DNA of 64,000 bases from Chelatococcus sp. HY11 (lineage in GTDB: Bacteria > Pseudomonadota > Alphaproteobacteria > Rhizobiales > Beijerinckiaceae). Positions within the stretch are counted from its first letter, which is position 1. The number at the start of each line of letters is the position of its first letter. The position numbers were made by a program, and so were the translations under genes. The notes under the pieces are model-generated. The model was not told the DNA's origin and searched no databases. It was given only the letters and a program-made list of their open reading frames with translations. Where the stretch lies: assembly GCF_018398335.1 (NCBI RefSeq), contig NZ_JAHBRX010000002.1, forward strand, positions 1,302,001 through 1,366,000, given 5' to 3'. Shown piece by piece: positions 53,837 through 63,349 of the stretch.

Positions 53837-54808
53837 CTACCTCCGGGTTCGCGGGTCGAGGATGGCGCAGAGCAGATCGGTGATCAGGTTGATCACGATG
53901 ACGGCGATCGACGACAAAATGAAGCAGCCGGTCAAGAGGGGGAAGTCGCGGCGCAGGATGGCGTCGTAGAATAGGCGGCCGATGCCCGGCCAGCTGAACA
54001 CCGTTTCCGTCACCACGGCGCCGCCAAGCAGCACGCCGAACTCCAGCCCGACGATGGTGATCGTGGTAACGATGGCGTTGGGGAAAGCGTGTTTCCAGAC
54101 CACGTAGTTCATGCGCCCGCCCTTGGCGCGCGCGACCAGCACATAGTCACGCCCCAGAGCTTCAACCATTGCGGTGCGCGTGAACCGCGCGATCAGGCCG
54201 AGCTCGAAGGTGGCGAGCGTTAGCACCGGAAGCACCATGTGCTTTGCGACGTCCAGGTAGTAGGCGGCGCCCGACAGTTGGATGCGCGCGGTGGTCATGC
54301 CGCCGGCGGGAAGAACGTTGAGTTGCACTGCAAACAGCAAGATCAGGAGTTGGCCGAGCCAGAAGGCTGGGAGCGAGTAGCCGAGCAGCGAGGCAAGGCC
54401 GACCCCGGCATCGATATTGGTGCCCTTGTGGCGCGCCGCCCAGACGCCGAAGATGACGCCCGCGAGGGCTGCCACCAGGATCGCCGAAGCGGTAAGGATG
54501 ATGGTTGCCGGCGCGCGCTGCAGCACGACGTCGACCACGGGTTGCTGATAGTAGATTGAGGTGCCTAGATCGAACCGGATCGCTTGGCCGAGGAAGATCA
54601 GGAGTTGCTCCAGGATCGGCCGATCAAGCCCGTAGCGCTCGTTAATCGCGGCCAGAAATTCCGGGGTGGGGGCATCACCCGCCAGGATCAGTGCCGGATC
54701 CCCCGGCGCTAGCCGGATCAATACAAAGGTGGCGGTGACGATGATGAGCAGGGTCGGGATGCCCAGCAGGACCCTGTTCAGCACCAATCCCGGTAAGCTC
54801 ATCGTCAT
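53837..54808 (-). CDS. Peptide-type ABC transporter permease, DppB type
   Basis: 323 residues from the ATG at 54808 with GGAG 8 bases upstream (longer frame to 54853 rejected). It has the DppB N-terminal helix and APGDPALILAG, and the C-terminal ELGVLLGGAVVTETVFSWPGIG-like region EFGVLLGGAVVTETVF, WPGIGRLFYDAI. Heterodimer partner of the DppC-type permease. Confidence 0.95.
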   Translation of the reverse strand: MTMSLPGLVLNRVLLGIPTLLIIVTATFVLIRLAPGDPALILAGDAPTPEFLAAINERYGLDRPILEQLLIFLGQAIRFDLGTSIYYQQPVVDVVLQRAPATIILTASAILVAALAGVIFGVWAARHKGTNIDAGVGLASLLGYSLPAFWLGQLLILLFAVQLNVLPAGGMTTARIQLSGAAYYLDVAKHMVLPVLTLATFELGLIARFTRTAMVEALGRDYVLVARAKGGRMNYVVWKHAFPNAIVTTITIVGLEFGVLLGGAVVTETVFSWPGIGRLFYDAILRRDFPLLTGCFILSSIAVIVINLITDLLCAILDPRTRR

Positions 54809-54997
54809 CAGCAAACTCCGTGGGGCGGTGTCGGCGCGCGCCAGCGGGCACATGCACCGGCCGCTACCGACGATTGGACCGCGAAGACCATAATTATTGC
54901 GAGCGCGCCGCGGCTTGCGGCGGCGACGCCTTCGTGTCCATTATTGCCGTCGGTGCTGGCCTACACATGTTCGCAGGCCAGCCCGCGCCATGTCTGG

Positions 54998-56620
54998 TCA
55001 AGCTTTGGTGTGGACGCCGACAATCTTGGCGCGATCGAAGGATTCCCAGGTGCCGTTGCCATAATCCTCGAAGATGTCGACGGCATACTGCTTACGCGAC
55101 ACGTTATTGAAGACGACCTGGTAAAGCGCCATTATCGGCAGATCGTCCCAGATAATCTCCTGAATCTTGTCGTAGACGACCTTGCGTTTGTCGAGATCGA
55201 TGAGCGAGCGCTGCTCGTCGAACAGTTTATCGACCTCGGCATTGACGTAGCTCGAATTGTTGACGTAGGGCAGCGGCTGGATGTTGCGCGAATTGTAAAA
55301 GCGCTCCGTGCCGATGTCCGGGTCCGGCCCGATGGCATGGGCCTCGATCGCTATGTCGAACTGGCCGCCGACGTAGCACCGCTGGATCATCGCGGCGCGG
55401 TCGGCGGAGAATAGCTTTACGCCGACACCGACGGCGGCGAGATTCTGCTTGATGATGTCCGCGATCTTGCCGGCTGCGACGTTGAAGGACGGCCATGCGA
55501 TCTCGATGGTGAAGCGGTTGCCGTCTGCGCCTCTGGGGAAGCCGGCCTGATCGAGGAGCTTATTGGCGAGCGCTGGATCGAACGCATAGTCCTTCAGCGC
55601 CTTGTTGTAGAGCGGCGAGGCTGGCGAGACGGGGCCGAGCTGCTCCGACGAGGTCAGGCCGCCATCAACACTCTCGCGGATGAACTTGCGGTCGATCGCA
55701 TGGGCGAAAGCCTTGCGGACGTCCTTGTTGCTCAGATACTGGTTCTTCAGGTTGTACACTGCCTGATAGGCGGCGCCGCGGTTCGGCGACTTAGTGATCT
55801 GCAGGTTTGGCAGCCTGGATAGACGCGCGACTTCTGACTGCGGCAGCGCGTTCCAGTAGATCATGTCGACCTCGCCTTGCTGGAGCGCGGAAATGCGTGT
55901 CGCGGGATCGGGCATAATGCGGAATATCAGCTGATCGACCAGCGGCGCGCCCTTGATGAAATAGTCCGGATTTCGCTCATAGCGCACTTCCTTCCCGCGC
56001 TCATAGGAGACCAGCTTATAGGGGCCGGTACCGACCGGCTTCTGGTTGAGAGGGTCGGTGGCAATATTCTTGCCCTCCCACAGATGCTTCGGGATGATTG
56101 CGCCGACGGCGCGGTCGGTCGCCGACATCAGCGAGGCCGAGGGCGCATTCAGACGGTAGATGACCGTATGGTCGTCCGGTGTCTCGATCGCCTTCAACGG
56201 TTTATAGGCGACCTTGCCCCACGGATGCAGTTTTCCATTGGCGTTCTCGATCGAGAACTTCACGTCGGCCGATGTGAAAGGGTGTCCGTCATGCCACTTC
56301 ACGTCGTCGCGCAGATGAAACGTGTAAGTGAGGCCATCGGGCGAGATCTCCCAGCTTTTCGCGAGCAGCGGCTCGATCGTGCCGTCCGCCATGATCTGCG
56401 TCAGACCCTGATGTACTGGTGAACTCGTGGCGAAAGTTGAGATCGTGCTGGTGATGGCGGAGTTGAACCCGGGCGGATCCTCCTCGAGCACGCCGACCAA
56501 TGTGGTCGGCTGTTGCGCGCCGGCGAGGCTCGGCGCCATCAGCGTGGCCGATGCCGTGAGCGTTCCGGTTACGAAGCGGCGACGGTCCATCGCCAGAGCA
56601 CACCAGTTGTGTTCGGCCAT
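54998..56620 (-). CDS. Peptide/opine-type ABC transporter substrate-binding protein (family 5), copy 2
   Basis: 540 residues from the ATG at 56620, 8 bases after GGGAG. The signal contains MDRRRFVTGTLTASATL and ends near AGAQQ, a twin-arginine type. It is very similar to copy 1 at 48721 (for example TTLVGVLEEDPPGFNSA versus TTLVGALEGDPTVFNAA, and KPVGTGPYKLVSY in both). It is encoded 189 bp before the DppB-type gene and is the first gene of the importer operon. Confidence 0.93.
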   Translation of the reverse strand: MAEHNWCALAMDRRRFVTGTLTASATLMAPSLAGAQQPTTLVGVLEEDPPGFNSAITSTISTFATSSPVHQGLTQIMADGTIEPLLAKSWEISPDGLTYTFHLRDDVKWHDGHPFTSADVKFSIENANGKLHPWGKVAYKPLKAIETPDDHTVIYRLNAPSASLMSATDRAVGAIIPKHLWEGKNIATDPLNQKPVGTGPYKLVSYERGKEVRYERNPDYFIKGAPLVDQLIFRIMPDPATRISALQQGEVDMIYWNALPQSEVARLSRLPNLQITKSPNRGAAYQAVYNLKNQYLSNKDVRKAFAHAIDRKFIRESVDGGLTSSEQLGPVSPASPLYNKALKDYAFDPALANKLLDQAGFPRGADGNRFTIEIAWPSFNVAAGKIADIIKQNLAAVGVGVKLFSADRAAMIQRCYVGGQFDIAIEAHAIGPDPDIGTERFYNSRNIQPLPYVNNSSYVNAEVDKLFDEQRSLIDLDKRKVVYDKIQEIIWDDLPIMALYQVVFNNVSRKQYAVDIFEDYGNGTWESFDRAKIVGVHTKA

Positions 56621-56813
56621 TTGAATACTCCCGTGCGGAGGGTTTGCTGATCCGCGTGAGATCACCCTCCATCTGTCCCCTCATCGCGCGGTAGGAGATG
56701 GTGGCATGAGGCGAATGTGTCCCGCTGCCCCACAACGCGCTACTCCAACCATGCTCCCCTTGTGGCCAGCTCTTCTTGGTCGGCCATCAAGCCCATGGTT
56801 GCAGAATTGGATT

Positions 56814-56826
56814 ATTGTCATACATT
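56814..56826 (-). promoter_or_regulatory. 13-bp motif, site 2
   Basis: On the minus strand AATGTATGACAAT, fitting AWTGTATGAYNRT. It lies 194 bases before the binding-protein start at 56620, in the AT-rich stretch between that gene and the SRPBCC gene. Confidence 0.45.
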
Positions 56827-56874
56827 CTATAAGTGAGCAATGATAAAAACCGTGCCTTGCCACGATTAACGTCG

Positions 56875-57345
56875 CTAGACAGATTGTTGCGACTCGGTGC
56901 TGGCCGCGTCGGCCACTTCTGCAAACCTGGTGAAAAAGTCGCTCGCCATGCGAACGGCGGCGGAGTTGATCATGCGCGCCCCGAGCTGGGCTAGTTTGCC
57001 GCCGATCTGGGACTCCACCTCGTAGTCGATCACCGTGCCTTCCGCTGCATCTCTGAGCTTGACCAGCGCGGAGCCCTTGGCGAAGCCTGCGATGCCGCCG
57101 GAGCCTTCGCCGACGAGCCGGCACTGCTCGCCGACAATCGCGTCGGCGATGCTGACCTTGCCTTGGAAACGCGCCTTGACCGGGCCGATTTTGATGGTGA
57201 CGGTGGCGGTATATTCGCTGTCAGACACCTGCTCCAGCGCTTCGCAGCCCTGGATGCATTCCTTCAGCACCTGCGGGTCGAACAGCGCCGTCCACACGGC
57301 TTCGCGGGGCGCGCTGATCTGGTTGCTGCCGGACATGTTCATCAT
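56875..57345 (-). CDS. SRPBCC-fold protein, CoxG (carbon monoxide dehydrogenase subunit G) type
   Basis: 156 residues with GGAG a few bases before three nearby ATG codons. It matches the CoxG/START-like domain: SAPREAVWTALFDPQVLKECIQG at the start, and GTVIDYEVESQIGGKLAQLG near residue 110. CoxG recruits CO dehydrogenase to the membrane, and similar proteins accompany other molybdenum hydroxylases, but no such hydroxylase genes are here. It follows the livF-type gene by 48 bp on the same strand, so it is probably the last gene of that operon. Confidence 0.85.
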   Translation of the reverse strand: MMNMSGSNQISAPREAVWTALFDPQVLKECIQGCEALEQVSDSEYTATVTIKIGPVKARFQGKVSIADAIVGEQCRLVGEGSGGIAGFAKGSALVKLRDAAEGTVIDYEVESQIGGKLAQLGARMINSAAVRMASDFFTRFAEVADAASTESQQSV

Positions 57346-57393
57346 GGATCTCCACTTTCAGGTGGCCGCAGCATCGCGCTGGTCCGACGACTG

Positions 57394-58119
57394 TCAGGAC
57401 TTGCCGGCGGCCGACGTAAAGGCATAGACCTCGAGCAGCTCCGCAAGGTCGTTGCCCGGGAAGACAGCGTGGTCATGGGCGATGACGCCGCGGCTCATCA
57501 CAAGTACGCGGTCGCCAATCGAGACTGCGTTGCGGACATTCTGCTCCACCACCAGCACGGTGGAGCCGGACGATTTCGCTGCAGACCTGACTTCGCCAAG
57601 GATGCGCTCGGTCATGAGCGGCGACAGGCCCGTCGAAGGCTCATCGAGCAAGAGAAGGCTCGGCCGCGCCGTCATTCCCATCGATAGCGCCAGCATCTGC
57701 CGCTCGCCGCCGCTGAGCGAACCGGCTGCCTGGCCACGCCGCTCTGCTAGACGTGGGAAGAGCGTGTAAAGCTCTTCGATCCGCCCCGACGCTTCGGCCC
57801 CTGGTAGCATCATAGCGGCGAGCGCCAAATTCTCCGCCACGCTCAAACTGCGGAAGACCTTGCCGCCTTGCTGCACATAGGCGATTCCCGCCTTGATCTG
57901 ATCGGCTGGGCCGCGCTTCAGTGTACCCTTGCCTTGGTATTCGACGTGCCCCGAAATAGCGGGATGGCGACCGAAGATCACGCGCATAAGCGTGCTCTTG
58001 CCACAGCCGGGACTGCCGATCAGCGCGGCCACTTCGCCCGGCGCGATGCGGAGCGACAGGCCCTGCAGGATCGGCTTGCCTGCGATATCGGCGTGCAGAT
58101 CGGTAACAACCAGGCTCAT
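57394..58119 (-). CDS. Branched-chain-type ABC transporter ATP-binding protein, LivF type
   Basis: 241 residues. Walker A GSPGCGKSTLMRV, signature LSGGERQMLALSMGM, Walker B LLLLDEPSTGLSP. Short LivF form. It overlaps the LivG-type gene by four bases. Confidence 0.94.
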   Translation of the reverse strand: MSLVVTDLHADIAGKPILQGLSLRIAPGEVAALIGSPGCGKSTLMRVIFGRHPAISGHVEYQGKGTLKRGPADQIKAGIAYVQQGGKVFRSLSVAENLALAAMMLPGAEASGRIEELYTLFPRLAERRGQAAGSLSGGERQMLALSMGMTARPSLLLLDEPSTGLSPLMTERILGEVRSAAKSSGSTVLVVEQNVRNAVSIGDRVLVMSRGVIAHDHAVFPGNDLAELLEVYAFTSAAGKS

Positions 58120-58892
58120 GCCACGTGCCCCTTGCCGAGATAGATCTCACGCACCTCGTTGTTCGTCCGGATTTCAGCCGGCGTGCCCTGGCACAGCACC
58201 TGGCCCTGGTCGAGCACCACGACATGGTCGGATAGGGCAAACAGCACGTCCATGTCATGTTCGACTAGAAGGACTGTTTTGCCTTCGTTCCGGAAGTGGG
58301 CGACCGCGCTTGCCACGCGCTCCACCGCCTCGCCGGAAAGGCCGGAGGTTGGCTCGTCGATCAATACGATCTCGGCCCGCGCCGCTGCCAAACGCGCGAG
58401 AGACAGGAGTTTCTGCAGGCCGTAGGAAAGCCCGGCGGCGCTGGCGTCAGCACGATCGCCGAGGCCGAAGGCTTCAAGGATGGTGCGTGCGGCGGCACGA
58501 TCCTCAGCCTCCTGGCGAGCCACTCGGCCAGGCGTGAACAGGCAGGCCGCCAAGCTCTCACCACGACCTTTTGGTAAGCCAAGCAGCACATTTTCCAGGC
58601 AAGTCATATTGGCAAAGAGCCGCAATTGCTGGAAGGTCCGTGCCAGACCCGCACCCGCCACCTGATGGGCTGCAAGCCGCGTGATGCGTCGGGGGCCGGC
58701 AAAGACCTCGCCGGCGTCAGGCGCCAGCTGCCTCGTGATCACGTTGATCAGCGTCGTCTTGCCGGCGCCGTTCTGGCCAACAAGGCCGGTGATCTTGCCG
58801 GCAGGCGCCACGAAGGACACGTCCTTCAACGCCTGGAGACCACCGAAGCGCTTGCAAATGCCCTCGACCCGGAGCGGAACGGCCGCGCTCAT
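58116..58892 (-). CDS. Branched-chain-type ABC transporter ATP-binding protein, LivG type
   Basis: 258 residues from the ATG at 58892 (a longer frame runs into the LivM-type gene). Walker A GQNGAGKTTLINV, AGLARTFQQLRLFANMT with the Q-loop, Walker B IVLIDEPTSGLS, LVEHDMDVLF. The ABC signature region reads LSYGLQKLLSLARLAA, with Tyr-Gly as usual for LivG. It pairs with the LivF-type ATPase. Confidence 0.94.
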   Translation of the reverse strand: MSAAVPLRVEGICKRFGGLQALKDVSFVAPAGKITGLVGQNGAGKTTLINVITRQLAPDAGEVFAGPRRITRLAAHQVAGAGLARTFQQLRLFANMTCLENVLLGLPKGRGESLAACLFTPGRVARQEAEDRAAARTILEAFGLGDRADASAAGLSYGLQKLLSLARLAAARAEIVLIDEPTSGLSGEAVERVASAVAHFRNEGKTVLLVEHDMDVLFALSDHVVVLDQGQVLCQGTPAEIRTNNEVREIYLGKGHVA

Positions 58893-59755
58893 GCGAGCCT
58901 CTTTCCGCCGATGCCTTGCGGCCGGAAATAGGCGAAGGCTATCAACAGCACGGCATAAAGGAGCTGCCGGATGTAGGCGTCCGAGCCGGTCGAGGCGCCG
59001 ACAAAGCGCATGATCTCGGGCGCGGCCAGGAGCAATGCCGCACCCAGGAGCGGCCCGCGGGCCGTGCCCATGCCGCCGATCACCACCATCGACAGTATGT
59101 AGATCGACTCGGAAAAACCGAAGCTGGTGGGGTCGATGAAGGAGACGAAATGCGCGTACATGGAACCTGCCAGCCCGGCCAGCGCCGCCGAGAGAATGAA
59201 GGCCCGTACCCGCGTCCACACAACATTCCTGCCGAGAGCGGAGGCCGCCTCCTCGTCGTCGCGCGTTGCCTCGAGCACGCGCCCATAGGGGCTGCGCATC
59301 AAATAGCGCGCCAGCAGGCAGGCAGTGACTGCCACCAGGCCATACACGATGGCAAAGGACAGATTGCTCTCGACCGCCAGTCCACCGAGCGAGGGCCGGG
59401 GGATGCTGGCCAGCCCGCGGGGACCCTCGGTGAGGGCATCGAGATTGCGGATGATGTCGACCACAATGATCTGGATGCCGAGCGACCCGAGGATGAAATA
59501 ATCGCCACTGAGCCTGAGCAGCGGCACCGTGACCAGCCCGCCGACGATCGCCGTGACAACCACCGCCAGCACGGCGGCCAGCGGCACTGCGAGGCCGAGG
59601 CGCAGGCTTACCAGCGCCGACACGTAAGCCCCGACGCAAAACAGCGCCGCATGGCCGATTGAGAGAAGACCGGCGTGGCCGACCACGATGTTGAGCGACG
59701 TGGCAAGCACCGCGTAAATGGTGAAGAAGGTGAGGACGGCGAAGAGATAGTCCAT
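58889..59755 (-). CDS. Branched-chain-type ABC transporter permease, LivM type
   Basis: 288 residues, about eight membrane helices. Family marks are VGHAGLLSIGHAALFCVGAY and the EAA-like region RDDEEAASALGRNVVWTRV. It overlaps both neighbours by 1-4 bases. Confidence 0.94.
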   Translation of the reverse strand: MDYLFAVLTFFTIYAVLATSLNIVVGHAGLLSIGHAALFCVGAYVSALVSLRLGLAVPLAAVLAVVVTAIVGGLVTVPLLRLSGDYFILGSLGIQIIVVDIIRNLDALTEGPRGLASIPRPSLGGLAVESNLSFAIVYGLVAVTACLLARYLMRSPYGRVLEATRDDEEAASALGRNVVWTRVRAFILSAALAGLAGSMYAHFVSFIDPTSFGFSESIYILSMVVIGGMGTARGPLLGAALLLAAPEIMRFVGASTGSDAYIRQLLYAVLLIAFAYFRPQGIGGKRLA

Positions 59756-60627
59756 CAGCGTCTCCCCAGCTTCAGAAGGCCGGACGGCTGGATGAGGAGG
59801 ATGAGGATCAGCGCTGAGAAGATCATAACGTTCAGCCAGCGGGCATCGAGCGTGTAGAGGCCCACGCTTTCGAGCAAGCCAACAGCGAGGCCGCCGACTA
59901 GTCCCCCATACAGCGAGTGACTGCCGCCAATGATACTGGCGGTGGCGGCGATCAGGAGCACTCTAAGGCTCGAGCCCGGCACCACGCCGACATCAAGCGA
60001 CACCAGCACCGCGCCGAGCGCCAGAAGGGCTGAGCCGGCGGCGAAAACGATGGCGCGCAGGCGCCGAACGTCGATGCCAAGGTTTTCGGCAAGGTCGGGA
60101 TCGTCGGCCATGCCCCGCACCGCGCGCCCGAGGCTCGATAGCCGCACTGTCAACAGCGCCAGGACGATTGCCACAGCGCAAAGACCGAACATCCAGAGCT
60201 GCAGGCCGGTGAGATAGATACCGCCGAAATCCAAGCCGCGCGAGACCGAGCCGGTGGAGACAACGCGCGAGCTGGTACCGAACAGAAGGCCGGCAATGCT
60301 CTCCACCGCGATGAAGAGGCCGAGCGAGGCGATCATCAGCGCGCCTTGCGAGGCGCCTTTGGTCAGGAATGCCTGGTAGAAGCCCGACATCATTGCCCAG
60401 CCCGCGAATGCGGCCAAGGCTATTGTCACAGCCGCCCCCGCCAGCAGCGGCAGGCCTGCCTGCGCGGTCAGGCAGTAAAAGGCGAACATGGCCAGCGTGT
60501 AGGTTGCACCATGCGCGAAATGCATGATCTTGGTGGAGGAATAGATGAAGCTGAAGCTGAGGCCGAACAGGCCATAAAGCGCTGCCGTGACCACGCCGCC
60601 CGCGAAAATCTGAAGAACCAGCTCCAA
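59755..60627 (-). CDS. Branched-chain-type ABC transporter permease, LivH type
   Basis: 290 residues, about eight helices, with the LivH start GGVVTAALYGLFGLSFSFIYSST-like opening and the loop RAVRGMADDPDLAENLGIDVRRL. First gene of the minus-strand operon livH, livM, livG, livF, coxG-like. It diverges from the binding-protein gene at 60733. Confidence 0.94.
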   Translation of the reverse strand: MELVLQIFAGGVVTAALYGLFGLSFSFIYSSTKIMHFAHGATYTLAMFAFYCLTAQAGLPLLAGAAVTIALAAFAGWAMMSGFYQAFLTKGASQGALMIASLGLFIAVESIAGLLFGTSSRVVSTGSVSRGLDFGGIYLTGLQLWMFGLCAVAIVLALLTVRLSSLGRAVRGMADDPDLAENLGIDVRRLRAIVFAAGSALLALGAVLVSLDVGVVPGSSLRVLLIAATASIIGGSHSLYGGLVGGLAVGLLESVGLYTLDARWLNVMIFSALILILLIQPSGLLKLGRR

Positions 60628-60682
60628 CCGCGGCGTCTCCTGCCTTCATTGCCCGACATTGCATCATGTCGAATATTATATT

Positions 60683-60695
60683 AATGTATGACAGT
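60683..60695 (+). promoter_or_regulatory. 13-bp motif, site 3
   Basis: AATGTATGACAGT fits AWTGTATGAYNRT. It lies in the 105-bp divergent promoter between the livH-type gene (56 bases away) and the livK-type gene (37 bases away), so it could control both. Confidence 0.5.
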
Positions 60696-60732
60696 CAACC
60701 GCACCGATCGCCGGTGCCGATAGGTGAGCACC

Positions 60733-61842
60733 ATGACTGGATTACGACTTGCGAGGCTTGCCTGGGGCGCGGCACTCGCGCTCGGGCTAACGACGGGTGG
60801 CCTTTCGGCCGCCGAGGAGATCAAGATCGGCACGGTTCTGCCAATGACCGGGGACGCCGCGTCCTACGGCACCTGGATGCGAAACGGCATGAACATCGCC
60901 GTGGACCAGATTAACGCGAAGTGGGGTCCGGAGCGCAAGCTCACCGTCATCTACGAGGACAGCAAGAGCAATCCGCGCGATGGCGTGGCGGCGATGAACA
61001 AGCTGATCGCCGCCGATCGCGTCGGCGCGGTTATGACCACGCTGACGGGCATCACGAAGGCGCTGATCCCGATCGCGGAAGAGAAGAAGGTCATCCTCAC
61101 CACCTCGGCCACGCTGCCTGGGATCACCGAGGGCAAGTCCCACGTCTTCCGCAACGCCACTAATCTCGGCAGTGAAATCCGCGCTCTCAACGAATTCGCT
61201 AAAACCCGCTACAAGAAGGCGGCGATCCTATGGGTCAATCTCGAATGGGCCGACTGGGGCGCCAAGGCTTTCGAGAAGCAGTTTAAGGCCGATGGCGGAG
61301 AGGTCGTCGGGAGTCTGTCTTTCGCGCCCGACGCCACCGATGTGCGCGCGCAGCTCACCCGCATCCGCGTCGCTAAGCCCGATGTCATCTTGGTCCTCGC
61401 CTACAAGACCACCGGCCAGGTGTTGAAACAGGCGCGCGAGCTTGGCATCGAGGCACCGTTCATCGGCACGCTTGACTTCGAACTGCCGGAAGTGGTGCAG
61501 ATCGCCAAGGAAGCGGCCGAAGGGAGCGTCTATACCAAGGCCGTCTTCGACACCGACAATCCGGTGGCTGGCACTATGACGGACTACACCGCCGAATACC
61601 AGAAGCGTTACGGCCAGAAGCCGGAAGTCTACGGCGCCACCATGTATGATATGTTGTTGATATTGGCCGAAGCTATGGCGAAGTCGAACGGTGACACGGA
61701 AGCCACCCGCAAGGCGATCCTCGCTGTCAAGGATTTCCCAGGCGCTTCCGGTACCACGACCTTCCTGCCCAATGGCGACGTCGACAAGGCGGTCGAGCTG
61801 AAGACAATCAAGGGCGGCCAGTACGTCGATTACAAGAACTAA
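60733..61842 (+). CDS. Branched-chain-type ABC transporter substrate-binding protein, LivK type
   Basis: 369 residues from the ATG at 60733 with TAGGTGAG just upstream; a GTG at 60724 is an alternative. Signal peptide ends near LSAAEE. The mature protein is a family 4 receptor (EIKIGTVLPMTGDAASYG, IYEDSKSNPRDGVAAMNKLI). It is transcribed divergently from the permease/ATPase operon, which it must serve. Substrates of this class also include amides, urea and aromatic acids. Confidence 0.94.
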   Translation: MTGLRLARLAWGAALALGLTTGGLSAAEEIKIGTVLPMTGDAASYGTWMRNGMNIAVDQINAKWGPERKLTVIYEDSKSNPRDGVAAMNKLIAADRVGAVMTTLTGITKALIPIAEEKKVILTTSATLPGITEGKSHVFRNATNLGSEIRALNEFAKTRYKKAAILWVNLEWADWGAKAFEKQFKADGGEVVGSLSFAPDATDVRAQLTRIRVAKPDVILVLAYKTTGQVLKQARELGIEAPFIGTLDFELPEVVQIAKEAAEGSVYTKAVFDTDNPVAGTMTDYTAEYQKRYGQKPEVYGATMYDMLLILAEAMAKSNGDTEATRKAILAVKDFPGASGTTTFLPNGDVDKAVELKTIKGGQYVDYKN

Positions 61843-62470
61843 CCTTCCCCGCGCCGCGCGGCATCCTTCTCCCAAGTCTGGCGGGCCCCGCAAGCGGCTC
61901 GCTTTCTCGATGTTCGGCGTGTCTGGCACGTATATGTCGATCCGCCGCATCTTCGCCCCACCTTGCTTAATCTTAGTGTGTCGTTGGTGGACGATCGGTT
62001 TGACACTTGGAACTGTTGCCAAGCTGCGGCATCAGCAAAAACTTTGATTCCGTATCTGTCAACATGCTCGCCGCTAGTGTGCGGGCAGGCGCAATCACTT
62101 ACGCTGCCGTTTTCAAACTTGTTGGGCGCGGGACAGTCCGCCAAGGTTAGACGCGCATAGGCGAACCAAGTCCATCAGCCCAGTCAAGTACAACGCTCTG
62201 ACAGCGAAGATCATCGACGCGGCAACCTCGGACAGCGTCCGCGCTCCTGCTACATGACGAGTACCGTGTTGATCGTCCGGGTGAGGGGGCAGCAAGATAG
62301 CAATGGGCTGTAGACAGGGGCGGGTAGCCACGGTCGGGCGCTGGGCCCGCGCCAAGGGGCGGCAGATAGCGCGCTCGGCCGAGAGACCACTTTGGTAGCA
62401 CCCGCGCAGCGCATCCCTTTGAAACGGCGCCGTTATGGCGGCTCTTTTCGAATATTGACAGTGGCCCCCA
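61843..62470 (+). other. Intergenic region, no gene recognised
   Basis: 628 bases between the convergent livK-type and EamA genes. Several frames of 80-126 codons occur on both strands (for example minus 62113-62493), but none has a recognisable family or a convincing start, and the minus one would overlap the EamA end. It probably holds decayed sequence. Confidence 0.4.
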
Positions 62471-63349
62471 TCACCGTCGTTCGCTCCAGACAAGAAAGAT
62501 CCCTGCCGAGGCTACCATCGTTCCACCCACAAGCATATGCAGCGTCGGCAGTTCGGCGAACAGGAAGTAACCAAGGACCGGACCGATCAGCACCGAAGTA
62601 TAGTCGAGCGGCGCCAGCGTCGACATGTCGGCATGGCGAAGGCTCTCGGTGACGAGCACATGCGCCATCCCGCCGGCGAATCCGCCGAGCGCCAGAAGCA
62701 ATATCTGTTCGCCGGAAAGATAGGCCCAGCCGAACGGCAGGGTGGCCAGCGCAAAACCTGTCGAGGTGAGCGAGAACCAAAGCACGATGGTGGAGGAGCG
62801 CTCCGTTTCGACCAAAGCCTTCAGCATCAGCACCGAACACGCCGTGGCAAAGGCGCCGGCGATTGCCGCCCCCGCGCCGATCGCTTGGCGACCGCCGAAG
62901 CCCTCAGCGCTAAAGATGGTGAGGCCGGGCCATGCCACTACGCCGACACCGGTCAGCCCTGCCAGCACCGCCAGCCAGCGTGAGGGCCGTACGATTTCGC
63001 CGAGCACGATGGCGCCGAGGGCCACGGCAAACAACGGCTGCGCATAGCCGAACATGATCGCGTCGGAGAGCGGCAGGTAGGCCAGCGCCAGGAACGTGAG
63101 GCCGAGGCTCGCAGAGCCGCATAGGCCACGTGCGACATGGCCGAGCGGCCGTTTGGTTTTGAGTGCCGTGGCCAATTCGCCACGCGAAGCGAGGAAGACG
63201 AGGATTGGCAGCATGGCGAAGAACGAGCGATAGAACACGACCTGCCCGGTCGGCAAGCTGCCAGCCAGCTTGATCAGCGCGAACATGGAGACGAAGAAGG
63301 AGACCGAGCCGAGCTTCAGCCCGATCCCGGCCAGAGATTTTCTTGGCAT
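62471..63349 (-). CDS. EamA/DMT-family membrane transporter
   Basis: 292 residues in ten predicted helices, made of two EamA repeats (residues about 8-138 and 150-285). Marks are FYRSFFAMLPILVFLASRG in the first repeat and SAPL-like PLDYTSVLIGPVLGYFLFAELPT in the second. Such proteins usually export metabolites. Close upstream in the same direction is the dioxygenase gene at 63629. Confidence 0.92.
   Translation of the reverse strand: MPRKSLAGIGLKLGSVSFFVSMFALIKLAGSLPTGQVVFYRSFFAMLPILVFLASRGELATALKTKRPLGHVARGLCGSASLGLTFLALAYLPLSDAIMFGYAQPLFAVALGAIVLGEIVRPSRWLAVLAGLTGVGVVAWPGLTIFSAEGFGGRQAIGAGAAIAGAFATACSVLMLKALVETERSSTIVLWFSLTSTGFALATLPFGWAYLSGEQILLLALGGFAGGMAHVLVTESLRHADMSTLAPLDYTSVLIGPVLGYFLFAELPTLHMLVGGTMVASAGIFLVWSERR

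Noticed and set aside
62113-62493. Minus-strand frame of 126 codons next to the EamA gene
   Set aside because: Overlaps the EamA end, has no motif and an Arg/Ala-rich composition typical of chance frames.
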